Positions 32,761 to 41,431 of a stretch of 51,502 nt of DNA are shown piece after piece (the stretch's first letter is position 1; every line of letters starts with the position of its first letter). The position numbers and the translations under genes are program-made. The DNA is from an uncultured Clostridia bacterium. Lineage in GTDB: Bacteria > Bacillota_A > Clostridia > TANB77 > CAG-508. Location: assembly GCA_947594095.1 (NCBI GenBank), contig CANQEA010000004.1:1-51502 (forward strand). The letters are read 5' to 3'. Under the pieces are notes generated by a model, which did not search any database, was not told where the DNA came from, and saw only the letters and a program-made list of their open reading frames with translations.

Positions 32761-35268
32761 ATGCGATTTTTGGTCAGTGAAAAGCTTAGTGAACATCGCT
32801 TCAAAACGCCTGAAGGCTACCTTGTTTGCACTGATGCGATTCTTGCTCGGACCGGAACGCAAGAGTACAAACGGTCTGAACTTTTTGGCGATAGCTGTGA
32901 CAATCCTGACGAAACGATTACAGTCAACAGAAGCGCTGACCAGGTTTTCGACAGCAAAACTCTTGCTTCCTTCGAAAACAAACCCCTCACGGTTGAACAC
33001 CCTGATGAGGACGTTGATTGCCATAACAACAAGGAGTATAGCGTTGGCTTCGTAAGAGATGTTAAACGCGGTCTTGTTGATGGACAAGACGTTATGCTCG
33101 GCACAGTTGTCATTACTGATGCAGAGGTCATCAAAGACATTGAGAATGGCATTCGCACAGAGCTTTCTTGTGGCTATGACTGCGATGTGACTGACGGAGA
33201 CAATCCTCAACAGCGCAACATTAGAGGCAACCACGTAGCTCTCTGCGAAAGAGGTCGTGCTGGAATTGCTCGTCTTGTTGATAGCATTCACGACAATCAA
33301 TTCATTGCCGAAGGCATTGTGACGAGAATCTATGGAGACAAAACGTCTGCGAAGTTCTACGTTAAAGCTGATGGCCGTGAATATCAAGCTGTAACGCAAA
33401 ACGACGTATTGTCGAAAGGTGCTGCAAGTCTTGGAGACAAGGTCAAACTTTACAGAACTGAAAGCGGTTCGTATACGCTTACTCTTGCAGATTCCGCAAA
33501 AGACGCAAGAAAAACAACCTGGCAGGTTACATACAGAACATCTGATGGCAACTATCCGTCGGTAATTGTTGTAGCCGAAGGAAAAGATGAAGCAATTCGT
33601 CTTGCAAAGCAGAAAGGCGCTACCAACATCGTGGAGGCAAACGAAATCAGTCCTGAACGAGCAAGAGCTCTTGGACTTGATTCCGCTAATGACGAGTCGT
33701 TGGGCGAATTTGTAAAAAGAATGAACGCTGCAGGTTTTGACGTTAGTCTTCGTCCTGATTTTCGTAAGCATCCTCATTACGGCTCTGCTGTTGATTGGAA
33801 TGCAAGACTTCAACGTATTGAACGTGCTAATGTTTCAAGAGAAGACAAAGAACGACTCAAACGCATCAATACTGACGACGTACCGATTGAAGAACTTGCA
33901 AAACGAAGCAGACAACTTTTCGGTGATTCCATCAAAGATGCCGGAAGTCAACTTTGGCAGTATCATCAGTGCTATGCGATAATTCCGAAGAAGTACTACG
34001 ACAAGTACAAATCAAACGCCTATGTCGAGGCAGTTGAATATGATATCGAGGCAGCACGCTATCATCGAAGCTCTCTTGAGCGTTGCGATGGCATTGCTTA
34101 CGTCATTATCAACACATACGACAATAAATACAAACTGGAGGACTCCAAAGTGGAAGACGCTGATTTTTCGAACAGAACAAAACAAGGTTATGAAGTCATC
34201 GAAATGTACCGCGACGGCGGTCGACTTCACGTCATCTTCAAGAGAGCCAATGACTACGGTGTTGGCCTTGGCTATGACACAACCGACGGGCAATGGGCAC
34301 AAGGAATGTACGACTTCCGTAATGTTGCAGAAGCTCGTCAAGCGCTTCAGGAAACAAAGCCTTATGCAAGACGCATTATGGATGCTGTCAAGGACTCTGC
34401 AGAATACGATGACCTCAATGCTGACATCGACAAATATTCGATGAACAAGAAAATGCTTGAAGGCATCGTTGATGCAGCAAAACGCACAAAAGGACTTTCT
34501 GATATGGAAAGACAGAAGCTCATTATGAAGGCAAATGCGCTCATCGCAGACCTCAACAGAATGGGCGATTCTGTAAAAGACGCAGACACATTCTTTACGT
34601 TCGATGGATATCGTTGGCGTCCTGATTACTTTGACAGTTTGGCTAAAAAGTACAATGTCAAACTGCAGCATCTCGGCAATAAATCAAGCTTTGTTGGACC
34701 GAAAGACGTTCTTGAAAAAGTACGTCAAGAAGTTTTCGACCGTGGCTTTGCTGTAAGCTTTATTGCAGATTCCATCAAAGACAACTACAATGAGGACCTC
34801 GTCGTAAAGACGCTGAAAACGTATGGCATAAGTGTTGATTACGTTCAGGAAGTCAATGGCAAATTCAGAATTAAGCTTCAGAATGACTCTGATGCTCACT
34901 TCAACAAAGTCAAGGAAGCTTTGAGCGACTACGGCTTTGATGTATCGAAAGGCGGCTATCTTATTGCTGTTGCAACAAAAGATTCCGTCAAAGATGCAGA
35001 CAACTTTTACACCGTCTCTTACATTGGAAACGGCGTCAATCAGATTATTGCTGTGAGAGCAAACTCGGCCGATGAGGCAAAGCAGAAGTTCCTCGATTAT
35101 GCAAAATCGAAGAATATGACCGTGACAATCAGCGGCGTTTCTGAAGGCGCAATAATGAAGCCTGGACTTCCTGTCATTGACAAATGCGGAACAAAAGACA
35201 GCTTTGCATCGAAGCTCAACGGCATCATCAATGCAGTCAAAGCTGTAAAGAAGCAGAAAAATGGCTGA
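32761..35268 (+). CDS. DUF2213 head protease with long multi-module C-terminus
   Basis: 835 residues; DUF2213 proteins are usually far shorter. The protease part is at about 1-175 ([33 protein letters not shown]). The rest consists of modules separated by a recurring linker D-S-x-K/H-D-A/N at 174, 244, 389, 603, 670 and 741. Modules at 250-297 and 748-795 are alike ([10 protein letters not shown]... [12 protein letters not shown] versus [10 protein letters not shown]... [14 protein letters not shown]). The linkers could be cleavage sites, so the protein may be a self-processed scaffold polyprotein; this is inference. The end overlaps the next gene by eight bases. Confidence 0.8.
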   Translation: MRFLVSEKLSEHRFKTPEGYLVCTDAILARTGTQEYKRSELFGDSCDNPDETITVNRSADQVFDSKTLASFENKPLTVEHPDEDVDCHNNKEYSVGFVRDVKRGLVDGQDVMLGTVVITDAEVIKDIENGIRTELSCGYDCDVTDGDNPQQRNIRGNHVALCERGRAGIARLVDSIHDNQFIAEGIVTRIYGDKTSAKFYVKADGREYQAVTQNDVLSKGAASLGDKVKLYRTESGSYTLTLADSAKDARKTTWQVTYRTSDGNYPSVIVVAEGKDEAIRLAKQKGATNIVEANEISPERARALGLDSANDESLGEFVKRMNAAGFDVSLRPDFRKHPHYGSAVDWNARLQRIERANVSREDKERLKRINTDDVPIEELAKRSRQLFGDSIKDAGSQLWQYHQCYAIIPKKYYDKYKSNAYVEAVEYDIEAARYHRSSLERCDGIAYVIINTYDNKYKLEDSKVEDADFSNRTKQGYEVIEMYRDGGRLHVIFKRANDYGVGLGYDTTDGQWAQGMYDFRNVAEARQALQETKPYARRIMDAVKDSAEYDDLNADIDKYSMNKKMLEGIVDAAKRTKGLSDMERQKLIMKANALIADLNRMGDSVKDADTFFTFDGYRWRPDYFDSLAKKYNVKLQHLGNKSSFVGPKDVLEKVRQEVFDRGFAVSFIADSIKDNYNEDLVVKTLKTYGISVDYVQEVNGKFRIKLQNDSDAHFNKVKEALSDYGFDVSKGGYLIAVATKDSVKDADNFYTVSYIGNGVNQIIAVRANSADEAKQKFLDYAKSKNMTVTISGVSEGAIMKPGLPVIDKCGTKDSFASKLNGIINAVKAVKKQKNG

Positions 35269-35725
35269 AAAGATTGACATTTTCAAATCTCTCAACATTC
35301 CGTCATACTCTATCGAGATAGGCGTGTTCGATGACAGAACGAAACGAACTCAAACCGTCTCGGTAGGGTTGACAAACGCTGAGCTGATGTTCATTCACGA
35401 AAATGGCTCGCCTCTTCAGAACATTCCTGCGAGACCGGTTTTGCAAATGACTATTGAGTATGCAAACAAAGAGCTACTCAAAAGTACAATCGACAAGGCA
35501 ATGGACGCGTTTCTCAAGAGCAACTTCGACATCAACAAGCTTGAGGCTGAACTTGAGAAAATGTGCATCAGAATGGAGAACTATGCTCGACAAATCATCT
35601 ACTCAAATGATGGTCGTCTTGCTCCAAACGCTCCAGGTGTTGCTGCCAAAAAAGGTGGCAACCATCCACTATTTGACACAGGTCAATTAGCAAGGTCAAT
35701 AACTTGCAAATTGAAGAAGTCATAG
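35261..35725 (+). CDS. Tail completion / virion morphogenesis protein
   Basis: 154 residues. [25 protein letters not shown] is the hallmark of the HK97 gp10 / Mu gpG-like tail completion family (E.G....iPaRPfl), and [15 protein letters not shown] near the C-terminus matches its ..L.dTG.L..sI. It joins head and tail. Its coding start lies inside the end of the protease gene. Confidence 0.8.
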   Translation: MAEKIDIFKSLNIPSYSIEIGVFDDRTKRTQTVSVGLTNAELMFIHENGSPLQNIPARPVLQMTIEYANKELLKSTIDKAMDAFLKSNFDINKLEAELEKMCIRMENYARQIIYSNDGRLAPNAPGVAAKKGGNHPLFDTGQLARSITCKLKKS

Positions 35726-35737
35726 TGGTTCATCAGG

Positions 35738-35809
35738 TTAATTCTGAGACACTTCTTGGTAAGGTAATATATTTTATTAGACTAACCCAAAATTTGTTTC
35801 AGAAGTTAA
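35738..35809. repeat. Dyad element DE4
   Basis: Left arm TTAATTCTGAGACACTT (35738-35754), core GGTAATATATTTTATTA as in DE1 and DE5, right arm degenerate (TTTGTTTCAGAAGTTAA). Preceded by TTCATCAGGTT, also seen at DE3. Lies 15 bases upstream of the next late promoter. Confidence 0.75.
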
Positions 35810-35824
35810 CTTGATTTATCCAGG

Positions 35825-35857
35825 TGATTATATCTTTTCCAAAAGATATGATACAAT
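35825..35857 (+). promoter_or_regulatory. Late-class promoter of the capsid-tail operon
   Basis: TGATTATATC (35825-35834), 17 bases, TGA-TACAAT (35852-35857), AAAGGAGAC and then ATG 35888. Same -35 box and spacing as the promoter at 32705. Confidence 0.8.
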
Positions 35858-35887
35858 ATTATTATAAAAATAAAGGAGACAAAAAGT

Positions 35888-36313
35888 ATGAAGTTCAAAG
35901 TCATCGATGAAGAGACGAAGACTGAATACTCGGTCGAAGAAGTCGAAAAGCCGACAGAGCCAGTTCTTGTAAAAACGGAAGAGCCCGAAACGCACGACGA
36001 CGATTCTTCGCTGAGCCCTGAAGAAATCGCTTCTCTCAAGTCACTGGCTGCAGTCGCTGACAAGCTTGTTGCTCTTATCAAAGAGGACAGCTGTGAAAGC
36101 CCTGCAGAACCTGAAACCCTCGATGCCGACGAAGATGAAGATGACGACGAAACGGTCGTTGACACTGAATCTTGTGGTGGCAAAGCCTGCGATTCGAAAT
36201 CTTCTCTTGGCAAAATCGAGAAATCGCCGAAGCAAGTCAACGACTCTGCTGAGGAAATGGCACAAAGCATTGAAGATGCTTGGGCAAAAAGATATAATGG
36301 AGGTAACAAGTAA
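35888..36313 (+). CDS. Acidic protein, candidate scaffold
   Basis: 141 residues, very acidic (ADEDEDDDETVVD at about 79-91) with a helical middle (PEEIASLKSLAAVADKLVALI) and a basic end. First gene of the capsid operon, directly before decoration and major capsid genes, as scaffolds usually are. A head-internal role is inferred. Confidence 0.55.
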   Translation: MKFKVIDEETKTEYSVEEVEKPTEPVLVKTEEPETHDDDSSLSPEEIASLKSLAAVADKLVALIKEDSCESPAEPETLDADEDEDDDETVVDTESCGGKACDSKSSLGKIEKSPKQVNDSAEEMAQSIEDAWAKRYNGGNK

Positions 36314-36795
36314 TGGGACTCATCATCAACAAGAGCATCAGAAAGTTCATCAAAGGCTTCCCGACGGTCTCGGATAAGTACAACGTTGCTGGCGCAGTTC
36401 TTGCGGGTACTGAGCCCGTTGAGTTCGGCGACCTTGTCAAAGCATCTGCAACGAAAGGGTACTTTGAGAAGGCAAGTTCCGGCATTACAGCGGCATCCGA
36501 TATTCTCGGCATTGTTGTCGGCACCAACGTGAAGCTCAACCTTGAGTGGCCTGAAGGCAAAGTTCAGACGCTCCCTGGTGAAGCGTTCAACCTGTTGGTC
36601 AGCGGCTTCATCGCTGTTGGTTTGGATACAACCGCTAAAGACAGCAACATCAAGGCAAACGCTTCGGTCTATGTGACCGAGAATGGTACTCTCACTACGG
36701 AGGAAGGCTCGAACTTTGCTCTTCCTGGCACGGTCTTCACCGGTGAGTGGGAGAAAGACGGCGAGACTATCCTCGCTGAAATCTTCGTGAGATAA
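36313..36795 (+). CDS. Capsid decoration/head-stabilising protein
   Basis: 160 residues. GAVLAGTEPVEFGDLVKASATKGYFEKASSG in part and ILGIVVGTNVKLN fit the beta-rich decoration proteins placed just before the major capsid gene in DUF2184 phages. C-terminal WEKDGETILAEIFVR is the last strand. Confidence 0.72.
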   Translation: MGLIINKSIRKFIKGFPTVSDKYNVAGAVLAGTEPVEFGDLVKASATKGYFEKASSGITAASDILGIVVGTNVKLNLEWPEGKVQTLPGEAFNLLVSGFIAVGLDTTAKDSNIKANASVYVTENGTLTTEEGSNFALPGTVFTGEWEKDGETILAEIFVR

Positions 36796-36809
36796 GGAGG
36801 TAACAAACA

Positions 36810-37919
36810 ATGGAAGGAATCTTTACACCCAGCGAAATCAAGAAAAACTTCTTTGTGGACTCCGTCGCTCCTCAGAACAGAGGTCGGGCGTTCAGCCTCC
36901 GTGACCTCTACGGGAGCCGAATCGGACGTGCCCACATCGGAGATGCAAAGGTGCACGATGCGAATTTTGCATTCCTGAGCACCACCCTCGCAAAGCTCCA
37001 CGCTCAGCTTTACGAACCTATGTACCACGTCACATACCAGAAAGACATTCCAGTGGACGTCGGCGGTGGCTTCGTTGATTACGTAAGCTACTACACCGTT
37101 GACTGGGCAGGCATTATGGACGAGTTCCGCAATGTTGTTGGCAACAACGCTAACTACATTCCTCGTGTGAATGCCGGCCTTAGCCAGAAACGCGTGAACG
37201 TTTATACGTTCGAGGTTGCTTACGACCTTCGTTTCATCGAACTCGAAAAAATGAAGAAGCTCACCCTTCAGAAGTCGATTCAAGACATCTACCAGAACGC
37301 CATCGTTGCTGGTTGGGACCTCTTCGTTCAGAAGGTTGCCTATATGGGTATCAATGGCGGTACCGGCCTCTTCAACAACCCCAACGTGTTCAAGTCCACC
37401 ATCGACAACAACGATGCAACGGCAGCCGATTCCGGTTTCGACGGAATGACAGACGAAGCGGTTGTGGCATTCTTCAATGGCGTCTTTGAGACCTACCTGC
37501 AGAATTCCAACATGAACATCTCGCTTCTTCCGGACACGTTCCTCGTTCCTACGTTCGTCGGCTCCGACCTGTCCAGCAGATTCTCGGCTCTCTACACCTC
37601 CACTCTCCGCAAGTTCATTCTCGACCACAACCTCGGTTCCGATGAAGCAGCGGACGAGATGAAGATTACGATTCAGTCGAGACCTGACCTCAACACGTTG
37701 GGCGCTACCAATCACGGTCGTATCGTTGCATACCGCAAGGCAAAAACGTTCGTCCGCATCGACATGCCCTATCCGATGCAGCACTACATCACGTTGCCCA
37801 ATATCGATAAGATGTCGTACACCTCTGCATTCGTCGGTCAGGTTTCGGAAATTCAGATGCCTTACAATACCAAGACAGACGAACTCGGCGTGGTCACCTA
37901 TTGGGACTTCACGAAGTAA
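36810..37919 (+). CDS. Major capsid protein (DUF2184/HK97-fold)
   Basis: 369 residues. Sequence features of DUF2184 capsids include VSYYTVDWAGIMDEFRNV, RVNAGLSQKRVNVYTFEVAYDLRF and the long helix IELEKMKKLTLQKSIQDIYQ. The C-terminus carries IVAYRKAKTFVRIDMPYPM. Codon use is G/C-richer here than in neighbouring genes, as often for a highly expressed gene. Nothing indicates an N-terminal delta domain. A strong RNA hairpin follows the stop. Confidence 0.9.
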   Translation: MEGIFTPSEIKKNFFVDSVAPQNRGRAFSLRDLYGSRIGRAHIGDAKVHDANFAFLSTTLAKLHAQLYEPMYHVTYQKDIPVDVGGGFVDYVSYYTVDWAGIMDEFRNVVGNNANYIPRVNAGLSQKRVNVYTFEVAYDLRFIELEKMKKLTLQKSIQDIYQNAIVAGWDLFVQKVAYMGINGGTGLFNNPNVFKSTIDNNDATAADSGFDGMTDEAVVAFFNGVFETYLQNSNMNISLLPDTFLVPTFVGSDLSSRFSALYTSTLRKFILDHNLGSDEAADEMKITIQSRPDLNTLGATNHGRIVAYRKAKTFVRIDMPYPMQHYITLPNIDKMSYTSAFVGQVSEIQMPYNTKTDELGVVTYWDFTK

Positions 37920-37924
37920 CGAAT

Positions 37925-37965
37925 ATCGACAGCCCAGATGGAAACGCTCTGTCTGGGCTGTCGAT
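37925..37965 (+). terminator. Strong hairpin after the major capsid gene
   Basis: Perfect 14-base stem ATCGACAGCCCAGA (37925-37938) with TCTGGGCTGTCGAT (37952-37965), 13-base loop. No T-run follows (TTAAGGAGG comes next), so it is more probably a 3' stability/processing hairpin or partial terminator that sets capsid over connector expression. Confidence 0.8.
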
Positions 37966-37978
37966 TTAAGGAGGCATT

Positions 37979-38458
37979 ATGGCGATAATCGGAATTCAAC
38001 TTGACAGAAAGAACCCTGAGTTCACCGTCGACGATTTCGTCTTTTGGATGCCGCAATACGGGAAGTTTATGCAGACCGATGAGGGCAAAAAGTACTTCAA
38101 CAAGATTTACGCTCTCGTTAACAACAAAATCTTTAAGTCAATCTTCGGTTCTGACTGGGAGCTTGCAATGAGCTATGCGATTGCGCATTACCTCACTCTG
38201 ATAGCAAATCAGTTACAGGCCCCGTCTGGAGATACACTTCAAGGCATTGCAGGAGGGGCGACACACGGCGTTCTCTCCTCAATGTCTGTTGGAGCCTTTT
38301 CAAAAACGTATGATATTGACAAGACAATGTTGAGCGAGGACGAAGCCTTGTTCTGGAACCAAACTCAATTCGGAACTGCACTAATGGCGCTGCTCAAAAC
38401 AAAAGCAGTACCGAGCATCCTTGTTGTTACATCGAACCCTATTCCTGGAGCGAACTGA
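37979..38458 (+). CDS. Head-tail connector (DUF4054)
   Basis: 159 residues. [16 protein letters not shown], then [35 protein letters not shown] and [16 protein letters not shown] follow the DUF4054 pattern (helical gp15/gp6-like adaptor with a GxVxSxSVGxxSxSY strand). It binds beneath the portal. Confidence 0.82.
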   Translation: MAIIGIQLDRKNPEFTVDDFVFWMPQYGKFMQTDEGKKYFNKIYALVNNKIFKSIFGSDWELAMSYAIAHYLTLIANQLQAPSGDTLQGIAGGATHGVLSSMSVGAFSKTYDIDKTMLSEDEALFWNQTQFGTALMALLKTKAVPSILVVTSNPIPGAN

Positions 38459-38459
38459 T

Positions 38460-38882
38460 ATGGAAGAGTACCAAAACCATCTCGTAGACCCAACCTATTT
38501 TTTCGATGCGATTGAGGAGTTCTCCTTCAATTTTCGTATTTTTGTCAAAATAGACGAGAGTCAAATCGATGAATATGGCAAAATCCACGCTCGGTACGAC
38601 TTTCAGACAATCAGAGGCTCATTGCAATCCCAAGGGACACACATTCGTCGTTCGAAAGAAGGCAACACAGAGGAACGTATCTACAACTTCTACTGTAAAT
38701 CGCTCTATCGTATCAACATCGGTGACGTCATCTTGTACAAAGGTAACTATATGATTTGTACTGATGTCCAAGACTACGATGAGTACGGTTGCAGGTCAGC
38801 AGTGTTGAAAATGATACAACTCACATCGTATCGTGATTTGGCGGACTACGTAGCATACTTAAAAGGAGAGAAGCTTATATGA
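38460..38882 (+). CDS. Head-completion/neck protein
   Basis: 140 residues from ATG 38460 (TGGAGCGAACTG before it; longer frame rejected). FDFQTIRGSLQSQG-like stretch (RYDFQTIRGSLQ) and IGDVILYKGNYMICTDVQDY give the barrel of stopper-type head closure proteins. Same operon as DUF4054. Confidence 0.6.
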   Translation: MEEYQNHLVDPTYFFDAIEEFSFNFRIFVKIDESQIDEYGKIHARYDFQTIRGSLQSQGTHIRRSKEGNTEERIYNFYCKSLYRINIGDVILYKGNYMICTDVQDYDEYGCRSAVLKMIQLTSYRDLADYVAYLKGEKLI

Positions 38883-39424
38883 TGACGCCCATCAAAGAGA
38901 TATCCGAGATAGACAAAATCATCAGACCTGTTCTCATAAAACAGTCTGAGCTTCAAGACAAAAGAGTGCTTAATGGTCTGACAACCCACGGTGTGATGTT
39001 ACAAAGACTTATACAAGACCAAGTCTATCAGACTCTCGAGCCTGATAACAATGTCCTCATTTTCGGGCTCCACGGTCGCACTGACGACCCTGACAAGAGT
39101 ATGACCGAAGAGGATGGTAGCATTATCCACTATGTGCCTTACGAGATGAAGCTCATAATGTACGGTAGCCGTTCTGAAACGATTATGGACAAACTCATTG
39201 GTCGTCTTCGAACAGCTGAAGTCAGACAAGAGCTATATGCTCAGGGCATTTACTTACAAAACGTTCTTCAGCCTCGCTCAACGGAAGAGTTCATCAACGA
39301 AACAATGTGGCTGAGGACTGACTCAAGTATCAACATCTACGTTATGCTTCGACATTTGCCTGTAGACGAAGATGTTGATATCAAAGACTTCAACAAAATC
39401 GAAATCAAATCTATAGGAGGTTAG
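38879..39424 (+). CDS. Neck / tail terminator-like protein
   Basis: 181 residues. Located between head closure and sheath, where tail terminator genes lie. MKLIMYGSRSETIMDKLIGRLRT and MWLRTDSSINIYVMLRHLP suggest an alpha/beta fold of that kind. Two ATG codons at 38879 and 38882. Confidence 0.6.
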   Translation: MMTPIKEISEIDKIIRPVLIKQSELQDKRVLNGLTTHGVMLQRLIQDQVYQTLEPDNNVLIFGLHGRTDDPDKSMTEEDGSIIHYVPYEMKLIMYGSRSETIMDKLIGRLRTAEVRQELYAQGIYLQNVLQPRSTEEFINETMWLRTDSSINIYVMLRHLPVDEDVDIKDFNKIEIKSIGG

Positions 39425-39425
39425 T

Positions 39426-40529
39426 ATGCCAAGCATAAATCTGAAACGCTTTGTCGATATTGACATCAAACAGCATGTCGCAAGCGTTGTGACTGGCACG
39501 AGAGACGTCGTCATCTTGTATACTGAAGACACGACTGACTCTGCTGAACACTTGGTTGAGTCGTATGCGCAAGCCGAAACCTTGTACAAAGGCAAGACCA
39601 CGACGCTTGCATACCTGAAAGTCTTCTTCGACAATGGCGGTGCGAAAGTGCTTGTCGTCGAAGGAAAGGCCATCAGCGACGTAACAAAAGACGTCCTTGT
39701 TGAGCTTGACAATCAGTACATTTGCATTGCGTATGCGTCCTCTGGCGATGCAATCGACACGAACTACGCCAAGCTGAAAGCGCTTGCTCAGTCGCTTGAA
39801 TCTGATACCAACATCTACGGCATCAACGAGAAGATGATACTTGCTCCGGTATCGAGTAATGTCGACACTGACAAGGTCAAGAACTTCGTCGTCAAATTCA
39901 CCGACAAGAGCTCGCCCGTTGTTGGTATTGAAATGTCGATTGCGGCATATCTCAGCAAAATCGATGTGTATGGTACCGACACTGTTTACGACTATGCGTT
40001 TACGAAAGACAACGTCGCAAAGCCTGCGATGATTACCGATAGCGACTTCGTAAAGTTTATGGACAACAACATCAACGTTGATGCCTATCTTGCGAACGCT
40101 GTTCGTAATTGCGGAGGCAATTGCAAAGATGGTTCCGATATCGTCAACACATACGTCAAAATCATTCTCCATCAGACAATCACTGAGCAGCTTATCGGTT
40201 TGCTTACCGAGAAAATCAAGAACACGAATGGCGTAGGCAAAATCTACTCCGCTATCGCATCTGAACTTGAGCGGTACAAACAGTGCGGCTACCTCACGAT
40301 TGACAAATCGTGGACTGACGAAACCTGGAGGGTCATCGGAAATGACGGTGTGACTTACACGGTCATCGAACAAGGCACTCCACTTACCAATGGCTACGTC
40401 ATCAAGGTGCTGCCTATGACTTCTCTGTCGGCACAAGACAGGGCACAACACAAGGCGCCAAACATCTACGTGGCAATTGCAGACCAGTACGGAGTACGGT
40501 CTATCACCATCAAGGGTGAAGTCATTTAA
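39426..40529 (+). CDS. Tail sheath protein (DUF3383-like)
   Basis: 367 residues. The order (connector, neck, this gene, tube) and sequences such as DVVILYTEDTTDSAEHL, TLAYLKVFFDNGGAKVLVVEG and VKIILHQTITEQLIGLL fit DUF3383 contractile sheath proteins. It forms the outer tail and contracts on infection. AGGAGGTTAGT precedes the ATG. Confidence 0.85.
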   Translation: MPSINLKRFVDIDIKQHVASVVTGTRDVVILYTEDTTDSAEHLVESYAQAETLYKGKTTTLAYLKVFFDNGGAKVLVVEGKAISDVTKDVLVELDNQYICIAYASSGDAIDTNYAKLKALAQSLESDTNIYGINEKMILAPVSSNVDTDKVKNFVVKFTDKSSPVVGIEMSIAAYLSKIDVYGTDTVYDYAFTKDNVAKPAMITDSDFVKFMDNNINVDAYLANAVRNCGGNCKDGSDIVNTYVKIILHQTITEQLIGLLTEKIKNTNGVGKIYSAIASELERYKQCGYLTIDKSWTDETWRVIGNDGVTYTVIEQGTPLTNGYVIKVLPMTSLSAQDRAQHKAPNIYVAIADQYGVRSITIKGEVI

Positions 40530-40543
40530 GGAGGGCAAAAACT

Positions 40544-40981
40544 ATGAGATACTCGTTGGCAAACTACATTCTCTCGGTCAAGCCTGACGACCCTGCAATC
40601 AACGCAATGTTTGGCACCATCTCCATCGGTGGTGAGGGCAATGCTGTTGGTAGCATTACTCTTGAGACGAGCAACGATATGTGGCAGACGAAAGGCTATG
40701 CAACAGGCGCCTGGATTCACAGTAAGAACTTGTCGAGGATTGGCACGGCAACAATCAGTCTGAGTCAGCTCACTGACGCTGTTGCTAAGTTTAAGACACT
40801 TTGCAATAAGTTCTACCAGGCAGACTATGCAGGCTTTACATTGACGCTCTCCGATATCGACGGCAACAAGATTGCGGACTGCATCGATGCCTACATCAGA
40901 AAAGTTCCTGCTCAGGAGAACGGTGAAACGGCGGCTGACCAACAGTGGGTATTCACTTGTGGCCAGATTGTCTATACCTAA
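40544..40981 (+). CDS. Tail tube protein (DUF3277-like)
   Basis: 145 residues; forms the inner tube in the sheath. TISIGGEGNAVGSITLETSND and ATGAWIHSKNLSRIGTATISLSQ correspond to the DUF3277 pattern (GG..VGSI.v......w....da.G....s.s....G.v.v.l). Last rightward gene, closed by a strong terminator. Confidence 0.85.
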   Translation: MRYSLANYILSVKPDDPAINAMFGTISIGGEGNAVGSITLETSNDMWQTKGYATGAWIHSKNLSRIGTATISLSQLTDAVAKFKTLCNKFYQADYAGFTLTLSDIDGNKIADCIDAYIRKVPAQENGETAADQQWVFTCGQIVYT

Positions 40982-40999
40982 TCGAAAAGTTCAAAAAGT

Positions 41000-41025
41000 A
41001 ACCCCAGACCATCAGGTTTGGGGTT
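41000..41025 (+). terminator. Intrinsic terminator of the capsid-tail operon
   Basis: Stem AACCCCAGACC (41000-41010) with GGTTTGGGGTT (41015-41025), four-base loop ATCA, followed by TTCTTTTACTTTT. Confidence 0.93.
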
Positions 41026-41066
41026 TTCTTTTACTTTTAAGACTAAAGTTTACCAGAGGTTCTAGT

Positions 41067-41139
41067 TTTAATTCTGAGACACTTTAAGGTTTGGTAATAT
41101 ATTTTATTAAACCTTTTTCAAAAGTGTCTCAGAATTAAA
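41067..41139. repeat. Dyad element DE5 (most perfect copy)
   Basis: A perfect 19-base stem: TTTAATTCTGAGACACTTT (41067-41085) with its complement at 41121-41139. Inside is a second stem AAGGTTT/AAACCTT around GGTAATATATTTTATTA. The flank TAAACGTCGTAATTC is shared with DE6 and nearly with DE2. It lies between two convergent operon ends. Confidence 0.9.
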
Positions 41140-41198
41140 CGTCGTAATTCATTTTTCAAAAGTTTTTCTTGAAAGTAAACAACTTTAACTTTTTCATT

Positions 41199-41227
41199 AA
41201 AAAAGACCTCTCAGAGGAGGCCTTTTT
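41199..41227 (-). terminator. Intrinsic terminator of the ligase operon
   Basis: Minus strand reads AAAAAGGCCTC, loop CTCTGA, GAGGTCTTTTT; one G-U pair on this strand, A-C mismatch on the other, so it favours leftward transcripts although both ends are T-rich. Confidence 0.85.
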
Positions 41228-41239
41228 GTAAATTTGCCG

Positions 41240-41431
41240 TCATTCATACTTTTGGAATGACATATTGCATTTTCGATTATGGCATTCATAATTGTAGATA
41301 GTGCCACTGTAGCTGTATTCGTCCTGAACCATCTGGCAAAAGCAGCCGCATAATGGACACTGAACTCGCCATACCCACTTCTTATCGATGTGGTCTGATG
41401 GTCGAGATTTTCGTTTAGCTCTCCATCTCAT
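41240..41431 (-). CDS. Small zinc-ribbon protein
   Basis: 63 residues. CPLCGCFC near the centre and CHNRKC near the end form two Cys pairs, a likely zinc ribbon. Basic N-terminus (MRWRAKRKSRPSDH). ATGA overlap with the ligase stop. Last gene before the terminator; nucleic-acid binding is likely. Confidence 0.7.
   Translation of the reverse strand: MRWRAKRKSRPSDHIDKKWVWRVQCPLCGCFCQMVQDEYSYSGTIYNYECHNRKCNMSFQKYE

Noticed and set aside
41067..41139. Dyad elements as ordinary transcription terminators
   Set aside because: Arms are long, AT-rich inside, lack a T-run after the stem, and DE5 lies after a proper terminator; three copies lie upstream of promoters.
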